64,000 nucleotides of DNA from assembly GCA_963726665.1 (NCBI GenBank), contig CAVSDW010000013.1:1-64000 (forward strand), read 5' to 3'. Positions 16,202 to 26,138 of this stretch are shown here, one piece after another. The position numbers and the translations under genes were made by a program. Source of the DNA: RPQJ01 sp963726665. Its GTDB lineage: Bacteria > Pseudomonadota > Gammaproteobacteria > Steroidobacterales > Steroidobacteraceae. Below the pieces are notes generated by a model. That model saw only the letters and a list, made by a program, of their open reading frames with translations, was not told where the DNA came from and searched no databases. The number at the start of each line of letters is the position of its first letter. Position 1 is the first letter of the stretch.

Positions 16202-18010
16202 TTGGCCGACGCGCCGACAGAGCGTGACGAGGAGGGCCCCTGGGCCAGGCTGCGCCGCCGCAAGGTCGTGCAGTGGGGGCTCGCGTACGCCGCTGGCGCC
16301 TGGGCTTTGCTGCAGGTCATCGGCTTCGCCGCCGATGCGTTCCATTGGCCAGACGTCATCAAGCAGCTCTCGATGCTGACTTTGGGCGTCGGTCTCCCTG
16401 TCGCCATTACGCTGGCCTGGTACCACGGCGACCGCGGCGAGCAGAGCGTGACGCGCGTCGAACTCGCCGTCCTGACGTTGCTCCTGTTTCTCGGCGGTGG
16501 CGTGCTCTGGCTCTACAAGGATCGAACCGCTCCCCAGCCAGCCACGGTCAAGTCGGTTCCCGCGGCGCGCGACCAGGCCCCATCGGTCGTGGCTTCAGAC
16601 CCACGTCCGTCCATCGCCGTGCTGCCCTTCGCGAACATGAGTCCGGACAAGGACCAGGAGTTCTTCTCGGACGGATTGTCCGAACAGATGCTCGACCTGC
16701 TGGCCAAGGTGCCGCAACTGCGCGTCATCGCACGGACCTCGTCGTTTTCGTTCAAGAGCAAGGAGGTCGATGCCGCGACCATCGCGCGCACCCTGGGCGT
16801 CTCGCATCTGCTGGAGGGCAGCGTCAGGAAGTCCGGGAATCGCCTGCGCATCAGCGCCAAGCTCGTGCGGGCCTCGGACAGCTCGCAACTCTGGTCAGAG
16901 ACCTATGACCGCAATCTCGAGGACGTCTTCAAGATCCAGGACGAGATTGCCGGAGCCGTCGTAGAGCAGCTCAGGATCACGATGCTCGGAACTGCGATGC
17001 CGGCGAGCCAGGCGACCAATCCCGCAGCCTTCGCTGATTACATGCGTGCCCGGCAGCTGTACCGGTCAAGCACCAAGGAGAGCCTCGAGCAGGCGAGCGC
17101 ATTGCTCGAGCGCGTGGTTGCGGTCGACGACAAGTACGGCCCAGGGTGGCGACTGCTGGCAGAAACATATTCCGCGCGGGCCTGGGTCGGGTTCGTGCCC
17201 CTGCATGAGGGTTTCGCCAAGGCTCGCGCGGCGATCCAGCGGGCGATCGACATCGATCCCTCCGATGCAGCGGCGATCGCTCTCCTGGCTTCCCTGACAC
17301 GGGCCTACGACTTGAACCTGCCCGAGACTGCGCGCCTGCTGAAGCGCGCCTTGTCGATCTCGGCGCGCGACGAGACCGTCCTGGCCGCGGCCGGAGCCCT
17401 GACGCAGGCGATCGGAGACGGACCGCGCACGATCGCAATCTACGAGGAACTGGTGCGCGTCGACCCGCTGAACGGCGAGGCCTGGACTGATCTCGGCTTC
17501 GCGTACATTATTTTCGGCAGACACGCCGACGCGATCGCGGCGTTTCGGAAGTCGCTCGAACTGGAGCCCGATGCGGTGTTCACGCACGAGAATCTGGGCG
17601 AGGCGCTCATGTTCGCCGGCGACCTCGACGGCGCGCTTGCCGAGATGCAGCGAGAGCCCCATGACGTCATGCGACGCCTGGGGTTGTCTTTCGTCTATGC
17701 CGCCCTGGGGCGACGCGAGGAAGCACAGCGACTGCTCGAAGAAAGTGGGCAAGGAGCATCCGGACTTTGCCAGCCCGGTGGCGGCCGGCTACGCGCGGCT
17801 CGGCAAGGCCGACGAGGCGTTCGAGTGGCTGGACGGGCCCTGCGGGAACGCGATGGGGGCATCCTCGAGCTGCGCGCCGGGCCATTGTTCGAGCCGCTGC
17901 GAAAGGATCCCCGCTAGAAACCGTTGCTGCGGCGGGTCGGTCTGTCGGACGAGCAGGTCGCGGCACTCGACTTCAAGATTGAAGTCCCCGTGGTGGCCGG
18001 GTCGCGCTGA
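16202..18010 (+). pseudogene. TolB-like/TPR membrane signalling protein, C-terminus broken
   Basis: The start TTG 16202 is chosen because GGAGGGAGGAC precedes it; no ATG fits. The N-terminus has three membrane helices (16290-16520). Then comes the domain shared with CadC- and adenylate-cyclase-linked proteins ('RPSIAVLPFANMSPDKDQEF', 'GVSHLLEGSVRKSGNRLRIS', 'LWSETYDRNLEDVFKIQDEI'), and then TPRs. From about 17742 to 17832 the protein continues in another frame (GKEHPDFASPVAAGYARLGK), returns, and meets TAG at 17915. Beyond that it still reads KPLLRRVGLSDEQVAALDF to 18010, where the intact protein would end. Two compensating shifts plus a stop make decay likely. The gene at 59367-61028 is an intact relative. 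Confidence 0.7.
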
Positions 18011-18051
18011 AGCAGTTTCGCAGAGGCTCAATCCATGAAGGAACACCCTGC

Positions 18052-18537
18052 TCAGAAGAAATAGGCCGCGGCGAATACCCCGAGCATCGTGAAGACGAGC
18101 GCAATCTTTGCGAGCGTCCCGAACAGTAGCCCCACCCAGGTCGCGAGGCCGGCGCGGCTCGCCTGCTCGAGCTTTCCGTGCGAGATCAGCTCGCCTGCCA
18201 CCGCCCCCAGGAATGGCCCGAGGATCAGGCCCGGCAGTCCCAGGAACACGCCGACCAGCGTGCCGACGAGCGCACCCACGATGGCGAGCCGCGTGGCGCC
18301 GACGCGCTTCGCACCGAGCGAGGTGGCGAGGAAGTCGATGGCGAACGAAGCCAGTGTCATGAGCCCGAGCAGGGTGAGCGCAACCCAGCCGACACGCTGG
18401 AAATCGTCGGCCCATGCGGCCGCGACGAGACCGGCAAAGACCAGTGGCACGCCCGGCAGTCCGGGGAGCACGGATCCCAGCACGCCGAGCAGCACCAGCA
18501 ATGCTGCAAGCAACCACGGTCCAATGGAACCTGCCAT
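18052..18537 (-). CDS. DUF456 family membrane protein
   Basis: 161 residues and very hydrophobic, with about five helices. Features include 'LLAALLVLLGVLGSVLPGLP', the glycine-rich 'GALVGTLVGVFLGLPGLILG' with 'PFLGAVAGEL', and a final helix ending AAYFF. This matches DUF456 (YqgC-like) inner-membrane proteins, whose function is unknown. It converges with the TPR pseudogene and is divergent to hrpB, with 96 bases between starts. Confidence 0.8.
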   Translation of the reverse strand: MAGSIGPWLLAALLVLLGVLGSVLPGLPGVPLVFAGLVAAAWADDFQRVGWVALTLLGLMTLASFAIDFLATSLGAKRVGATRLAIVGALVGTLVGVFLGLPGLILGPFLGAVAGELISHGKLEQASRAGLATWVGLLFGTLAKIALVFTMLGVFAAAYFF

Positions 18538-18633
18538 CTACCTCTCCCCGGCGATGCGCCGCCCGGCACCCGGCGAATCTTGCATGGCACCGGCGCCCGC
18601 GTCACGCACGATCGCAGCGTTACACTGCGCGGG

Positions 18634-21189
18634 ATGAGGAAATTTCCGTCGCTGCCGATCACCGAAGTCCTGCCGGAACTCGCGGCCGCGCTCGCCTCGC
18701 ACCGGTGCGTCGTGCTCGAGGCTCCGCCGGGCGCGGGCAAGAGCACGATCGTGCCGCTCGCGCTGCTCGACTCGCCGTGGCGTGGCGACGGCCGCATCCT
18801 GATGCTCGAGCCGCGGCGCATCGCCGCGCGTGCGGTCGCGGTGCGCATGGCCGCGCTGCTCGGCGAGGAGGTCGGGCAGACGGTCGGGTTCCGCACTCGG
18901 CTCGAGACGCGCGTTGGCCCGCACACGCGCATCGAGGTCGTGACCGAGGGCATCGTCACCCGCATGCTGCAGCACGACCCTGCGCTCGAAGGCGTCGCGC
19001 TCGTGATCTTCGACGAATTCCACGAGCGCAACCTGCACGGTGACCTCGGACTCGTGCTCTGTGTCGAGAGCCAGCGGCACCTGCGCGACTCCCTGCGGCT
19101 GCTCGTCATGTCGGCGACACTCGAAGCCGAAGCGCTGCTGCGCGTCCTCGACAACGCCGCGGTCGTGCGCGCCCAGGGACGCATGTTCCCGGTGGACGTG
19201 CAGTACGTCGCGCCGCCCGCGCCTGCGCCCGGCCGCTCCCCGCGCATCGAAGGGCCGGTGACCTCGGTGACGCTGCGTGCGCTGCGCGATCACGGGGGTG
19301 ACGCGCTGGTGTTCCTCCCGGGTGCCGGGGAGATCCGCCGCGTGGCCGAGGGGCTCGCAGGCAGCCTGCCCGCTGTCGAATACGCGGTGCTGCCCCTCTA
19401 CGGAGAACTCGGAGCCGCGGAGCAGGACGCCGCGCTGCAGCCGGACCCGCGCGGGCGGCGCAAGGTCGTCGTCGCGACCAACATCGCCGAGACCAGCCTG
19501 ACGATCGACGGAGTGCGAATCGTGGTGGACGCCGGACTCGAGCGACGCCAGCGCTTCGACCCGGCGACCGGCATGAGCGGCCTCGAGACCTCGCGCATTT
19601 CCCGTGCGTCGGCCGAGCAGCGCCGCGGCCGCGCGGGCCGCACCGCACCCGGCGTGTGCTACCGCCTATGGACCGAGTCGGCACAAGACGCGCTGCTCCC
19701 GCAATCGCCCGCCGAGATCCTCGAGGCCGACCTCGCGCCGCTGGCGCTCGAACTCGCGTGCTGGGGCTGCGCCGATCCCTCGGCGCTCTCCTGGCTCGAT
19801 CCGCCGCCGCCAGCGTCGCTCGCCCAGGCGGGAGAACTGCTCGAACGGCTCGAAGCCATCGATGCGGGCGGGCGCGTGACGCCGCTCGGCCGCGACATGG
19901 CATCGCTCGGCATCCACCCTCGCCTCGCGCACATGGTGCTGCGAGCTCGGTCCCTGGGCCTGGGGCAACTCGGATGCCAGCTTGCGGCACTCCTCTCCGA
20001 ACGCGATCCGCTGCGCGCGGCGCCGGGTTTCCGCGATCCCGATATCTTCCACCGCATCGAGGTCCTGAGAGGGCGCCCGGCGCCGGCGCAGTTCGACGTG
20101 GACGCGGGCGCGATCCGCCGCATCCAGCGCGTCGCAGAGCAGGTCGCGCGGCAACTCGGCCGCGCGGCTCGCGCCCAGGCGCCCGCAGGACTCGAGGTCG
20201 CGACGGACGCAGCCACCGGTCTCCTGCTCGCGTTCGCCTACCCGGACCGCATCGGGCGCGCACGCGAGGGCGGCCAGGGTCGCTACGTGCTGAGCGGCGG
20301 TCGCGGCGCCGAATTCAGGGACCCGACCGCACTCGCGAGATCGGAATTCATCGTCGTCGCAGCACTCGATGCCGGGGACCGCGAGGCGCGGATCCAGCTC
20401 GCGGCGTCGCTCGATCCGGAGCTGCTCCCGCTGCACTTCGCCTCGTCCATCACCGAGACAGAGAGCGTCGCCTGGGATCCGAAGACGGAGGCGGTCGCGG
20501 CGCGAAAGGTCCGCAGGCTCGGCGCACTCGTGTTGCGCGATGAGCCGCTCCGGAACGTCGACGCATCCGCGACCGTCGCGGCCATGCTCGCGGGCATCCG
20601 CGCGCTCGGGCTCGGGTGCCTGCCCTGGACCCGCGATCTCGAAACCTGGCGCGCCCGCGTGACGCTGCTGCGCGAGAACGATCCGCGCGGCCGCGACGGC
20701 TGGCCGGACGTCTCGGACGCGGCGCTGCTCGAGTCGCTCGAGTCCTGGCTCGCGCCCTGGCTGGAGCGGATTACGCGTCGCGCGGAACTCGGCAAGCTCG
20801 ACCTTCGCGGCGCGCTGCACGCCCTGCTCGACTGGAACGCGCAAAGGCGCCTCGACGAACTCGCACCGACCCACCTCGCCGTTCCGAGCGGGTCGCGGAT
20901 CGCGCTCGATTACTCGGGCGGTTCGCCGTCGCTCGCCGTGCGCCTGCAGGAAGTGTTCGGTCTCATGGAGTCGCCCCGCGTCGCCGGCGGCAGCGTCCCG
21001 GTCACGCTCGAACTGCTCTCGCCCGCCCGGCGGCCGGTGCAGGTGACACGCGACCTCGCGAGCTTCTGGTCGCGCGGCTACCACGAGGTGAAGAAGGAAC
21101 TGAAGGGCCGCTACCCGAAGCATTACTGGCCGGACGACCCGCTCGATGCGGTCGCGACCCGGCGCGTGCGGCCGCGCGACGAAAAATGA
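18634..21189 (+). CDS. hrpB: ATP-dependent helicase HrpB
   Basis: ATG 18634 begins MRKFPSLPITEVLPELAAAL; the open frame runs further upstream but antisense to DUF456. DExH-box motifs are complete: Walker A 'EAPPGAGKSTIVPLALL', DEFHERN (motif II, DEFH), 'LLVMSATLEAEALLRVLD' (III), 'NIAETSLTIDGVRIVVD' (V) and 'QRRGRAGRTAPGVCYRLW' (VI). HA2/OB-like and the HrpB-specific C-terminal domain follow, ending 'KKELKGRYPKHYWPDDPLDA', a typical HrpB tail. Length 851 fits the family (about 820-850). It is a cytoplasmic RNA-helicase-type ATPase whose physiological role is poorly known. Confidence 0.95.
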   Translation: MRKFPSLPITEVLPELAAALASHRCVVLEAPPGAGKSTIVPLALLDSPWRGDGRILMLEPRRIAARAVAVRMAALLGEEVGQTVGFRTRLETRVGPHTRIEVVTEGIVTRMLQHDPALEGVALVIFDEFHERNLHGDLGLVLCVESQRHLRDSLRLLVMSATLEAEALLRVLDNAAVVRAQGRMFPVDVQYVAPPAPAPGRSPRIEGPVTSVTLRALRDHGGDALVFLPGAGEIRRVAEGLAGSLPAVEYAVLPLYGELGAAEQDAALQPDPRGRRKVVVATNIAETSLTIDGVRIVVDAGLERRQRFDPATGMSGLETSRISRASAEQRRGRAGRTAPGVCYRLWTESAQDALLPQSPAEILEADLAPLALELACWGCADPSALSWLDPPPPASLAQAGELLERLEAIDAGGRVTPLGRDMASLGIHPRLAHMVLRARSLGLGQLGCQLAALLSERDPLRAAPGFRDPDIFHRIEVLRGRPAPAQFDVDAGAIRRIQRVAEQVARQLGRAARAQAPAGLEVATDAATGLLLAFAYPDRIGRAREGGQGRYVLSGGRGAEFRDPTALARSEFIVVAALDAGDREARIQLAASLDPELLPLHFASSITETESVAWDPKTEAVAARKVRRLGALVLRDEPLRNVDASATVAAMLAGIRALGLGCLPWTRDLETWRARVTLLRENDPRGRDGWPDVSDAALLESLESWLAPWLERITRRAELGKLDLRGALHALLDWNAQRRLDELAPTHLAVPSGSRIALDYSGGSPSLAVRLQEVFGLMESPRVAGGSVPVTLELLSPARRPVQVTRDLASFWSRGYHEVKKELKGRYPKHYWPDDPLDAVATRRVRPRDEK

Positions 21190-21195
21190 GGCCGC

Positions 21196-22395
21196 CTACT
21201 CGGCCCGCAGCGCCTCGACCGGATCGAGCCTCGCGGCATTGAGTGCGGGCAGGATCCCGGCAATGAGGCCGATCACGAGAGAGAGCGCGAGTGCGAGCCC
21301 GACGAAGAGCGGCGAATAGCTGACCGGCAGCTGTCGCACCGTCTCGCCCAGCAGCCACGCGATTCCCGCGCCGATCGCGAGCCCGGCCACGCCGCCCAGG
21401 AACGACAGCACGACCGCCTCGGACAGGAACAGCGCCAGCACCTGGCCGCGCTCGGCGCCGAGGGCCCGCAGCAGGCCGATCTCGCCGGTGCGCTCACGCA
21501 CTGAGATGGTCATGATCGTGAAGATACCGACCGCACCGACCAGCAGCGAGATGCTGCCGAGCGCCGCAACCGCGAACGTGAGCACGTCGAGCACCGAGCC
21601 GAGCGCGTCCAGCATCTGCTGCTGCGGCGTAACGGTGAAGTCCTCGTCCCCGTGCCGTGCGCCGAGCACGCGACGTATGCCCTCCTCCACCTCCGGCAGG
21701 GGCGCGGTCTCCTCGTACAGCACGTGGATCTCGAACAGGCTCTCGCGGTCGAAGAGATCGAGCGCCCGCGCCGCCGGGATGAAGACCGTGTCGTCGAGGT
21801 CCATGCCGATGACGGTGCCTTTCGGCGCCATGACTCCGACGATGCGATAGCGCTCGCTGCCGACGCGCACGGTCGTCCCGAGGGGATTCGCCTTGCCGAA
21901 GAGCTCCTGCGCCATCTTCGAACCGAGCACCGCGAGGCTGCGCGGCGCCCGCTGGTCGTCGGGTGGCAGGAACGTCCCCTGGCTCACTGAGAATCGCAGC
22001 GCCTCGGCGAACTTAGGTCCCGTGCCGTACACCGTCACGCGGCGCTTGCGGCCGTTCGCCTCGACTTCCGCGTTGCCCTGCACCATCGGGTCCGCGGCGA
22101 GCACGTAGGGCACGTGGCGCAGCGCCTCCGCATCGTCGATGGTCACGGGGCGCACCGTTCCGAACACCCCGATCGACCCGCCCATGGTCTTGGTCGTTCC
22201 CGGCGTCACGCTGATGATGTTGGTGCCGAACTGCGTGAACTCCGAGATCACAAACTTGCGCACGCCCTCGCCGATGGAGGTGAGGAGCACCACCGCGGCA
22301 ACGCCGACCGCGATGCCGAGCGCGGTGAGGATCGCGCGCATGCGGTGCGCCGTCACCGAGCGAGTCGTGTAGCGCACCAGGTCCGTTCCGCGCAC
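21196..22395 (-). CDS. MacB-type ABC transporter permease (second)
   Basis: 399 residues: N-terminal helix (AHRMRAILTALGIAVGVAAV), a large periplasmic MacB_PCD region, and three C-terminal helices of the FtsX domain ('ALGSISLLVGAVGIFTIMTI', 'ALFLSEAVVLSFLGGVAGLA'). It ends 'NAARLDPVEALRAE', the usual tail of these permeases. It is the last gene of a four-gene operon (adaptor, ATPase, two permeases) with 3 bases between it and the previous gene. It likely forms a heterodimer with the product of 22399-23610, moving a substrate from the periplasm or inner membrane outward. Confidence 0.9.
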   Translation of the reverse strand: MRGTDLVRYTTRSVTAHRMRAILTALGIAVGVAAVVLLTSIGEGVRKFVISEFTQFGTNIISVTPGTTKTMGGSIGVFGTVRPVTIDDAEALRHVPYVLAADPMVQGNAEVEANGRKRRVTVYGTGPKFAEALRFSVSQGTFLPPDDQRAPRSLAVLGSKMAQELFGKANPLGTTVRVGSERYRIVGVMAPKGTVIGMDLDDTVFIPAARALDLFDRESLFEIHVLYEETAPLPEVEEGIRRVLGARHGDEDFTVTPQQQMLDALGSVLDVLTFAVAALGSISLLVGAVGIFTIMTISVRERTGEIGLLRALGAERGQVLALFLSEAVVLSFLGGVAGLAIGAGIAWLLGETVRQLPVSYSPLFVGLALALSLVIGLIAGILPALNAARLDPVEALRAE

Positions 22396-22398
22396 GGC

Positions 22399-23610
22399 TC
22401 AGCGCCTCCCCGCGAGCGCCACCACCGGGTCGAGCCGGGCCGCGCGCCGCGCCGGCAGCAGGCCGAAAACCACGCCGCTCGCGACGGCGATCAGCACCGC
22501 CAGTACCACGGCCCAGACCGGCGGCCCCAGCGGCAGAGCCGGGTAGATGCGCCCGATCACCCAGTCCGCCGCGTAACCGACCACGAGGCCGAAGCCCGCG
22601 CCGACGATGGACAGCAGCACGGCCTCGGTGAGGAAGAGCGCCGTGATCTGGCTGCCGCGCGCGCCGAGTGCCTTCATGAGGCCGACCTCGGAAGTGCGCT
22701 GGCTCACCGCGACCAGCATCACGTTCATGATCAGGATGCCCGCGACCGCAAGGCTGATCGAGGCAATGCCGGCCAGCGTCAAGGTGAGCGCGGTGAAGAT
22801 CCGGTTGAAGGTCGCGAGCACGGCGTCCTGGGTGACGACCGTCACGTCCTCCTCGCCCTGGTGACGCTCCGCGAGCTGCGCCCGCACGGCCCGCTGCACG
22901 CGCGGCATCGCATCCCGGTCGCGCGCCGTAATCATGATGCGGAACAGCGAACCGCTGTTGAAGAGCTGCAGCGCGCTGCTCACCGGGATCACCACGATCT
23001 CCTGCAGGTCGAACCCGATGGACCGGCCGGAGTCCCCCAGGATGCCGATGACGCGAAAACGCCTCTCGCCGATGCGCACCGTGGCCCCGACCGCCGGCCC
23101 GCGCGGGAAGAGTTCCGATCGGACCTTGCTGCCGAGCACGCAGACGGCCATGTCGCGATCGATCTCGCCCGCGGGCAGGAACGAGCCCTGCGCCATTTTC
23201 AGGTTGCGCACCACCAGGAACTCGGAGGTCGTGCCGATGACCGGCACCTCGCGCGACAGTTCGCCCGCTGAGACCGGCACCGAGCCGACCACGAGCGGTG
23301 CGATGCGCTCCACTCCGGGAATGCGGAGCAGCGATTCGGCGTCGTCGAGCGTGAGATCCCGGGGCGTCTCGCCGGCGAACATTCCCGGCTGCACGCCCGT
23401 CGTCTCCGAGCGCCCGGGCAGCACGATCAGGAGATCCGCGCCCAGCGCCTGGAATTCCCCGGTCACGTAGCGTCGGGCGCCCTCGCCCAATGATGTGAGC
23501 ACCACGACGGCCGCGACACCGATCGCCATTGCGACCAGCATCATGATGCTGCGCAGCCTCGCCCGCACCAGGGACTCGCTCGCGAGGTGCAGCAGGTCGC
23601 CGAACCTCAT
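22399..23610 (-). CDS. MacB-type ABC transporter permease (first)
   Basis: 403 residues with the same layout as its neighbour: a first helix 'RLRSIMMLVAMAIGVAAVVV', a periplasmic MacB domain (35-280), and FtsX helices ('LTLAGIASISLAVAGILIMN', 'LTEAVLLSIVGAGFGLVVGY'). The tail is 'ARRAARLDPVVALAGRR'. Its start overlaps the ATPase stop by 4 bases. Paired diverged permeases imply a heteromeric MacB-like exporter rather than a classical MacB, in which ATPase and permease are one chain. Confidence 0.9.
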   Translation of the reverse strand: MRFGDLLHLASESLVRARLRSIMMLVAMAIGVAAVVVLTSLGEGARRYVTGEFQALGADLLIVLPGRSETTGVQPGMFAGETPRDLTLDDAESLLRIPGVERIAPLVVGSVPVSAGELSREVPVIGTTSEFLVVRNLKMAQGSFLPAGEIDRDMAVCVLGSKVRSELFPRGPAVGATVRIGERRFRVIGILGDSGRSIGFDLQEIVVIPVSSALQLFNSGSLFRIMITARDRDAMPRVQRAVRAQLAERHQGEEDVTVVTQDAVLATFNRIFTALTLTLAGIASISLAVAGILIMNVMLVAVSQRTSEVGLMKALGARGSQITALFLTEAVLLSIVGAGFGLVVGYAADWVIGRIYPALPLGPPVWAVVLAVLIAVASGVVFGLLPARRAARLDPVVALAGRR

Positions 23611-24293
23611 CCCGGCGGTCCGGTGGTCTCGTCCACCACGATGCGCCCGTCGCGCATGCGCACGTGGCGGCGCGCACGTGCGGCCACTTCGTCGTCGTGC
23701 GTCACAACCAGCAGGGTGATTCCGCGCGCATTCAAGGTCTCGAGCGCCACCAGCACCTCGGCACCCGACACGTGGTCGAGATTGCCGGTGGGCTCGTCGG
23801 CCAGCAGGACCGTGGGTTCCATCACCATCGCACGGGCGATCGCCACGCGCTGGCGCTGCCCGCCGGACAGCTGGTCCGGGCGGTGGTGTGCGCGGTCCGT
23901 CAGGTTGAGGCTCGCGAGCACTGCCTCGGCTCGCTTACGCCGCTCCGCCGGCGGCATCGCCGCCAGCACCATCGGCAGCTCGACGTTCTCGAACGCCGTG
24001 AGCCGCGGCACGAGGTGGAAGGACTGGAAGATGAAGCCGATCTTTCGAGCGCGCACATGAGCGAGCTCGTCGTCGTCGAGCGACGTGACCTCGCGCCCGT
24101 CGAGCAGGTACTCACCGCCCGTCGGCCGGTCCAGGAGCCCGATCACGTTGAGCAGCGTCGACTTGCCCGACCCGCTCGGACCCATGATGGAGACGTACTC
24201 GCCGTCGCCTACGACCAGGTTCACGGCGTCGAGCGCCTTCACGAGCTGCTCGCCGACCTGGAAGTGCCGGCTCGAGTCCCTGAGTTCGATCAT
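23607..24293 (-). CDS. ABC transporter ATPase, LolD/MacB class
   Basis: 228 residues with all nucleotide-binding motifs: Walker A 'GPSGSGKSTLLNVIGLL', Q-loop 'FIFQSFHLVPRLTAFENVEL', signature LSGGQRQRVAIARA, Walker B 'VLLADEPTGNLD' and the switch His 'LLVVTHDDEVAARA'. The 'LNVIGLLDRPTGGEYLLDG' region is diagnostic for the LolD/MacB class, which works mechanically on periplasmic substrates. It lies 13 bases after the adaptor gene and overlaps the next permease. Confidence 0.95.
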   Translation of the reverse strand: MIELRDSSRHFQVGEQLVKALDAVNLVVGDGEYVSIMGPSGSGKSTLLNVIGLLDRPTGGEYLLDGREVTSLDDDELAHVRARKIGFIFQSFHLVPRLTAFENVELPMVLAAMPPAERRKRAEAVLASLNLTDRAHHRPDQLSGGQRQRVAIARAMVMEPTVLLADEPTGNLDHVSGAEVLVALETLNARGITLLVVTHDDEVAARARRHVRMRDGRIVVDETTGPPG

Positions 24294-24306
24294 GCGCAGT
24301 CCCGGC

Positions 24307-25434
24307 TCAGGGCGAGACGGCCGCTGCGCCGTCCTTGAGACCCTCGCGATCGATCGAGACGACGACGCGGTTGCCGGGTTCGAGGCCCTTGGTGACCTCG
24401 GTGAACTCCCAGTTGCCGATGCCCGTCTCGACCGTGCGGCTGCGGATGCGGCCGTCCTCGAGGAGGTAGACGCGGTTGCCCTCGACCAGCGCCCGCGTGG
24501 GTACTCGGATCACGTCCGGGCGCTCGGCGACGATGACCTCGAGGTCGGCGCTGTAGCCCGGCAGCAGCACGGCGGCGTCACGCTCGTCGATCTCCGCCTC
24601 GACTTCCACCGTGCGCGCCTGCTTCTCGAGCTCGAGCACGTAGGGCGCGACGCGGCGCACGTGGGCCTTGAAGCTGCGGTCCTTGAACGCGTCGAGCGTC
24701 ACGCGGGCGGCCATGCCCTGGCGCACGCGAGGGGCGTCCACCTCGTCGATCGGCGCGGTGATGTAGATGCAGCTCGAGTCCACCACGTCGACCGCGGGCG
24801 GTGTCGGGATGCCCACGGGCGAGGGCGTCACGAACTCGCCGACCTCGCCGTTGATCTCGGCCACGGTCCCGGCAAACGGAGCGCGCAACATCGTCCGCTC
24901 GAGGCGCGCCCGGGCGGCATCGATGCGTGCCTGGCTCACCTGGATCTGCTCACCCGCCGCGCGACACGCGGCTTCGCGACCATCGGCTTCCCCGGCCGCG
25001 CGCTCGGCAAGCTCGTTCGACACGAGCTTGCGCTCGACGAGGCTCGCGAGCCGATTGGATTCGCGGCGCGCGACCCTTGCGGAGATGCAGGCTTCTTCCC
25101 GGAGCGAGCGGGTGGCCGCGGCGTCGCGCTCGGCGAGGTTGAGGTCGGCACGGAGGTCGGCGTTCCAGAGCTCGAGCAGCACCTGGCCCTTTTCCACCCG
25201 GTCGCCCTTCTTGACCGGCAGCCTCGCGATCTGGCCGCCGGTCTGCGGCGCGAGCTTGGCTCGCTGGCAGGCCTTGACCGTGCCCGCGCGCGTGTTGGTG
25301 ACGGTCTGGTCCACCTTGCCGCGCGCGACCTCGGCGGTGTCCACCGTGATCGGCTTGGGGCGGCCGAACCAGAGCATGGCCGCGACTGCGATACCCGCAA
25401 CTCCGGCCACCACTGCCACTGCACGCCACTTCAT
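24307..25434 (-). CDS. Membrane fusion protein (MacA/HlyD-like adaptor)
   Basis: The start at 25434 (MKWRAVAVVAGVAGIAVAAM) puts a single N-terminal helix first; the frame extends to 25479 without a signal-like start. The 375-residue protein has the adaptor order: lipoyl half-motif ('AGTVKACQRAKLAPQTGGQI', 'LPVKKGDRVEKGQVLLELWN'), a long hairpin with heptads (about 95-175), the second lipoyl half 'MLRAPFAGTVAEINGEVGEF', then a beta-barrel and membrane-proximal domain. It would bridge the MacB-like pump to an outer-membrane TolC-type channel, which is not encoded here. It is first in its operon. Confidence 0.88.
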   Translation of the reverse strand: MKWRAVAVVAGVAGIAVAAMLWFGRPKPITVDTAEVARGKVDQTVTNTRAGTVKACQRAKLAPQTGGQIARLPVKKGDRVEKGQVLLELWNADLRADLNLAERDAAATRSLREEACISARVARRESNRLASLVERKLVSNELAERAAGEADGREAACRAAGEQIQVSQARIDAARARLERTMLRAPFAGTVAEINGEVGEFVTPSPVGIPTPPAVDVVDSSCIYITAPIDEVDAPRVRQGMAARVTLDAFKDRSFKAHVRRVAPYVLELEKQARTVEVEAEIDERDAAVLLPGYSADLEVIVAERPDVIRVPTRALVEGNRVYLLEDGRIRSRTVETGIGNWEFTEVTKGLEPGNRVVVSIDREGLKDGAAAVSP

Positions 25435-25570
25435 GCGCGAGGTTTCCGTTGATTTACTGGCCGAAGGGCATTGCAGCATCTCCCCCCGGGGGGCGCAATC
25501 AGGGTTCCCGGCACGTCGCGACCGGGCGCTGCCGGTGTTTACCGATGCCCCGCCCCTTTAGACTGCGCGC

Positions 25571-26074
25571 ATGTCGGTCACCGCCAACGCGTTCCGTGAA
25601 TCGCCAGGCCCGTCGCGTCTCGTCCTGGTCGTCGCGCTGTCGGCGCTGCTGGCCGCCTGCGCGCCCTTTCAGCGTGGAACCCCAGGCGGCACGGCCGCGA
25701 ATCCGGGTGCAGCCGCGCTCGTCGCCGCCGAGTCGCACATCGGCGCGCCCTACCGTTACGGCGGTCGCGGCCCCGATGCCTTCGACTGCAGCGGCCTCGT
25801 CGCGTACTCGTACGCCCAGGCGGGAATCATGCTGCCGCGCACGGCGGCCCAGCAGTTCGCCGCGGTCACGCCGGTGCCGAAGCGCGACCTGCGCCCCGGG
25901 GACCTCGTGTTCTTCCGCGTGAACGGCCGCGACGTGGGTCACGTCGGCATTTACGCCGGCGACGACCGGTTCGTGGACGCGCCGCAGACCGGCGGCAAGG
26001 TGCGAATGGCGCGTCTGGACGACGAGTGGTACCGAGAGCGCTACGTGGGCGCCGGACGGCCATACAAGAACTGA
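25571..26074 (+). CDS. NlpC/P60 cell-wall peptidase, lipoprotein
   Basis: 167 residues with a lipoprotein signal ending 'ALSALLAAC' and then an NlpC/P60 domain. 'RGPDAFDCSGLVAYSYAQAG' carries the catalytic Cys, 'VGHVGIYAGDDRFVDAPQTG' the catalytic His, and 'LRPGDLVFFRV' precedes it as usual. Such enzymes cut peptide crosslinks or stems in peptidoglycan (spr/MepS-like endopeptidases). It is expected at the periplasmic face of the outer membrane. It is divergent to the export operon with 136 bases between starts. Confidence 0.9.
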   Translation: MSVTANAFRESPGPSRLVLVVALSALLAACAPFQRGTPGGTAANPGAAALVAAESHIGAPYRYGGRGPDAFDCSGLVAYSYAQAGIMLPRTAAQQFAAVTPVPKRDLRPGDLVFFRVNGRDVGHVGIYAGDDRFVDAPQTGGKVRMARLDDEWYRERYVGAGRPYKN

Positions 26075-26138
26075 ACACGGGCCGTCGCGAACCGACTGCA
26101 TTTCAACCCGTCACCATGCGTACGAGTCGAGGTCGAAC

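Noticed and set aside
18178..18633. Upstream extension of hrpB in the same frame
   Set aside because: It lies antisense to the DUF456 gene and has no helicase similarity; ATG 18634 begins the family sequence.
22114..23271. 385-codon plus-strand frame over the MacB permease genes
   Set aside because: It is low-complexity Arg/His/Asp-rich and antisense to well-supported permeases.
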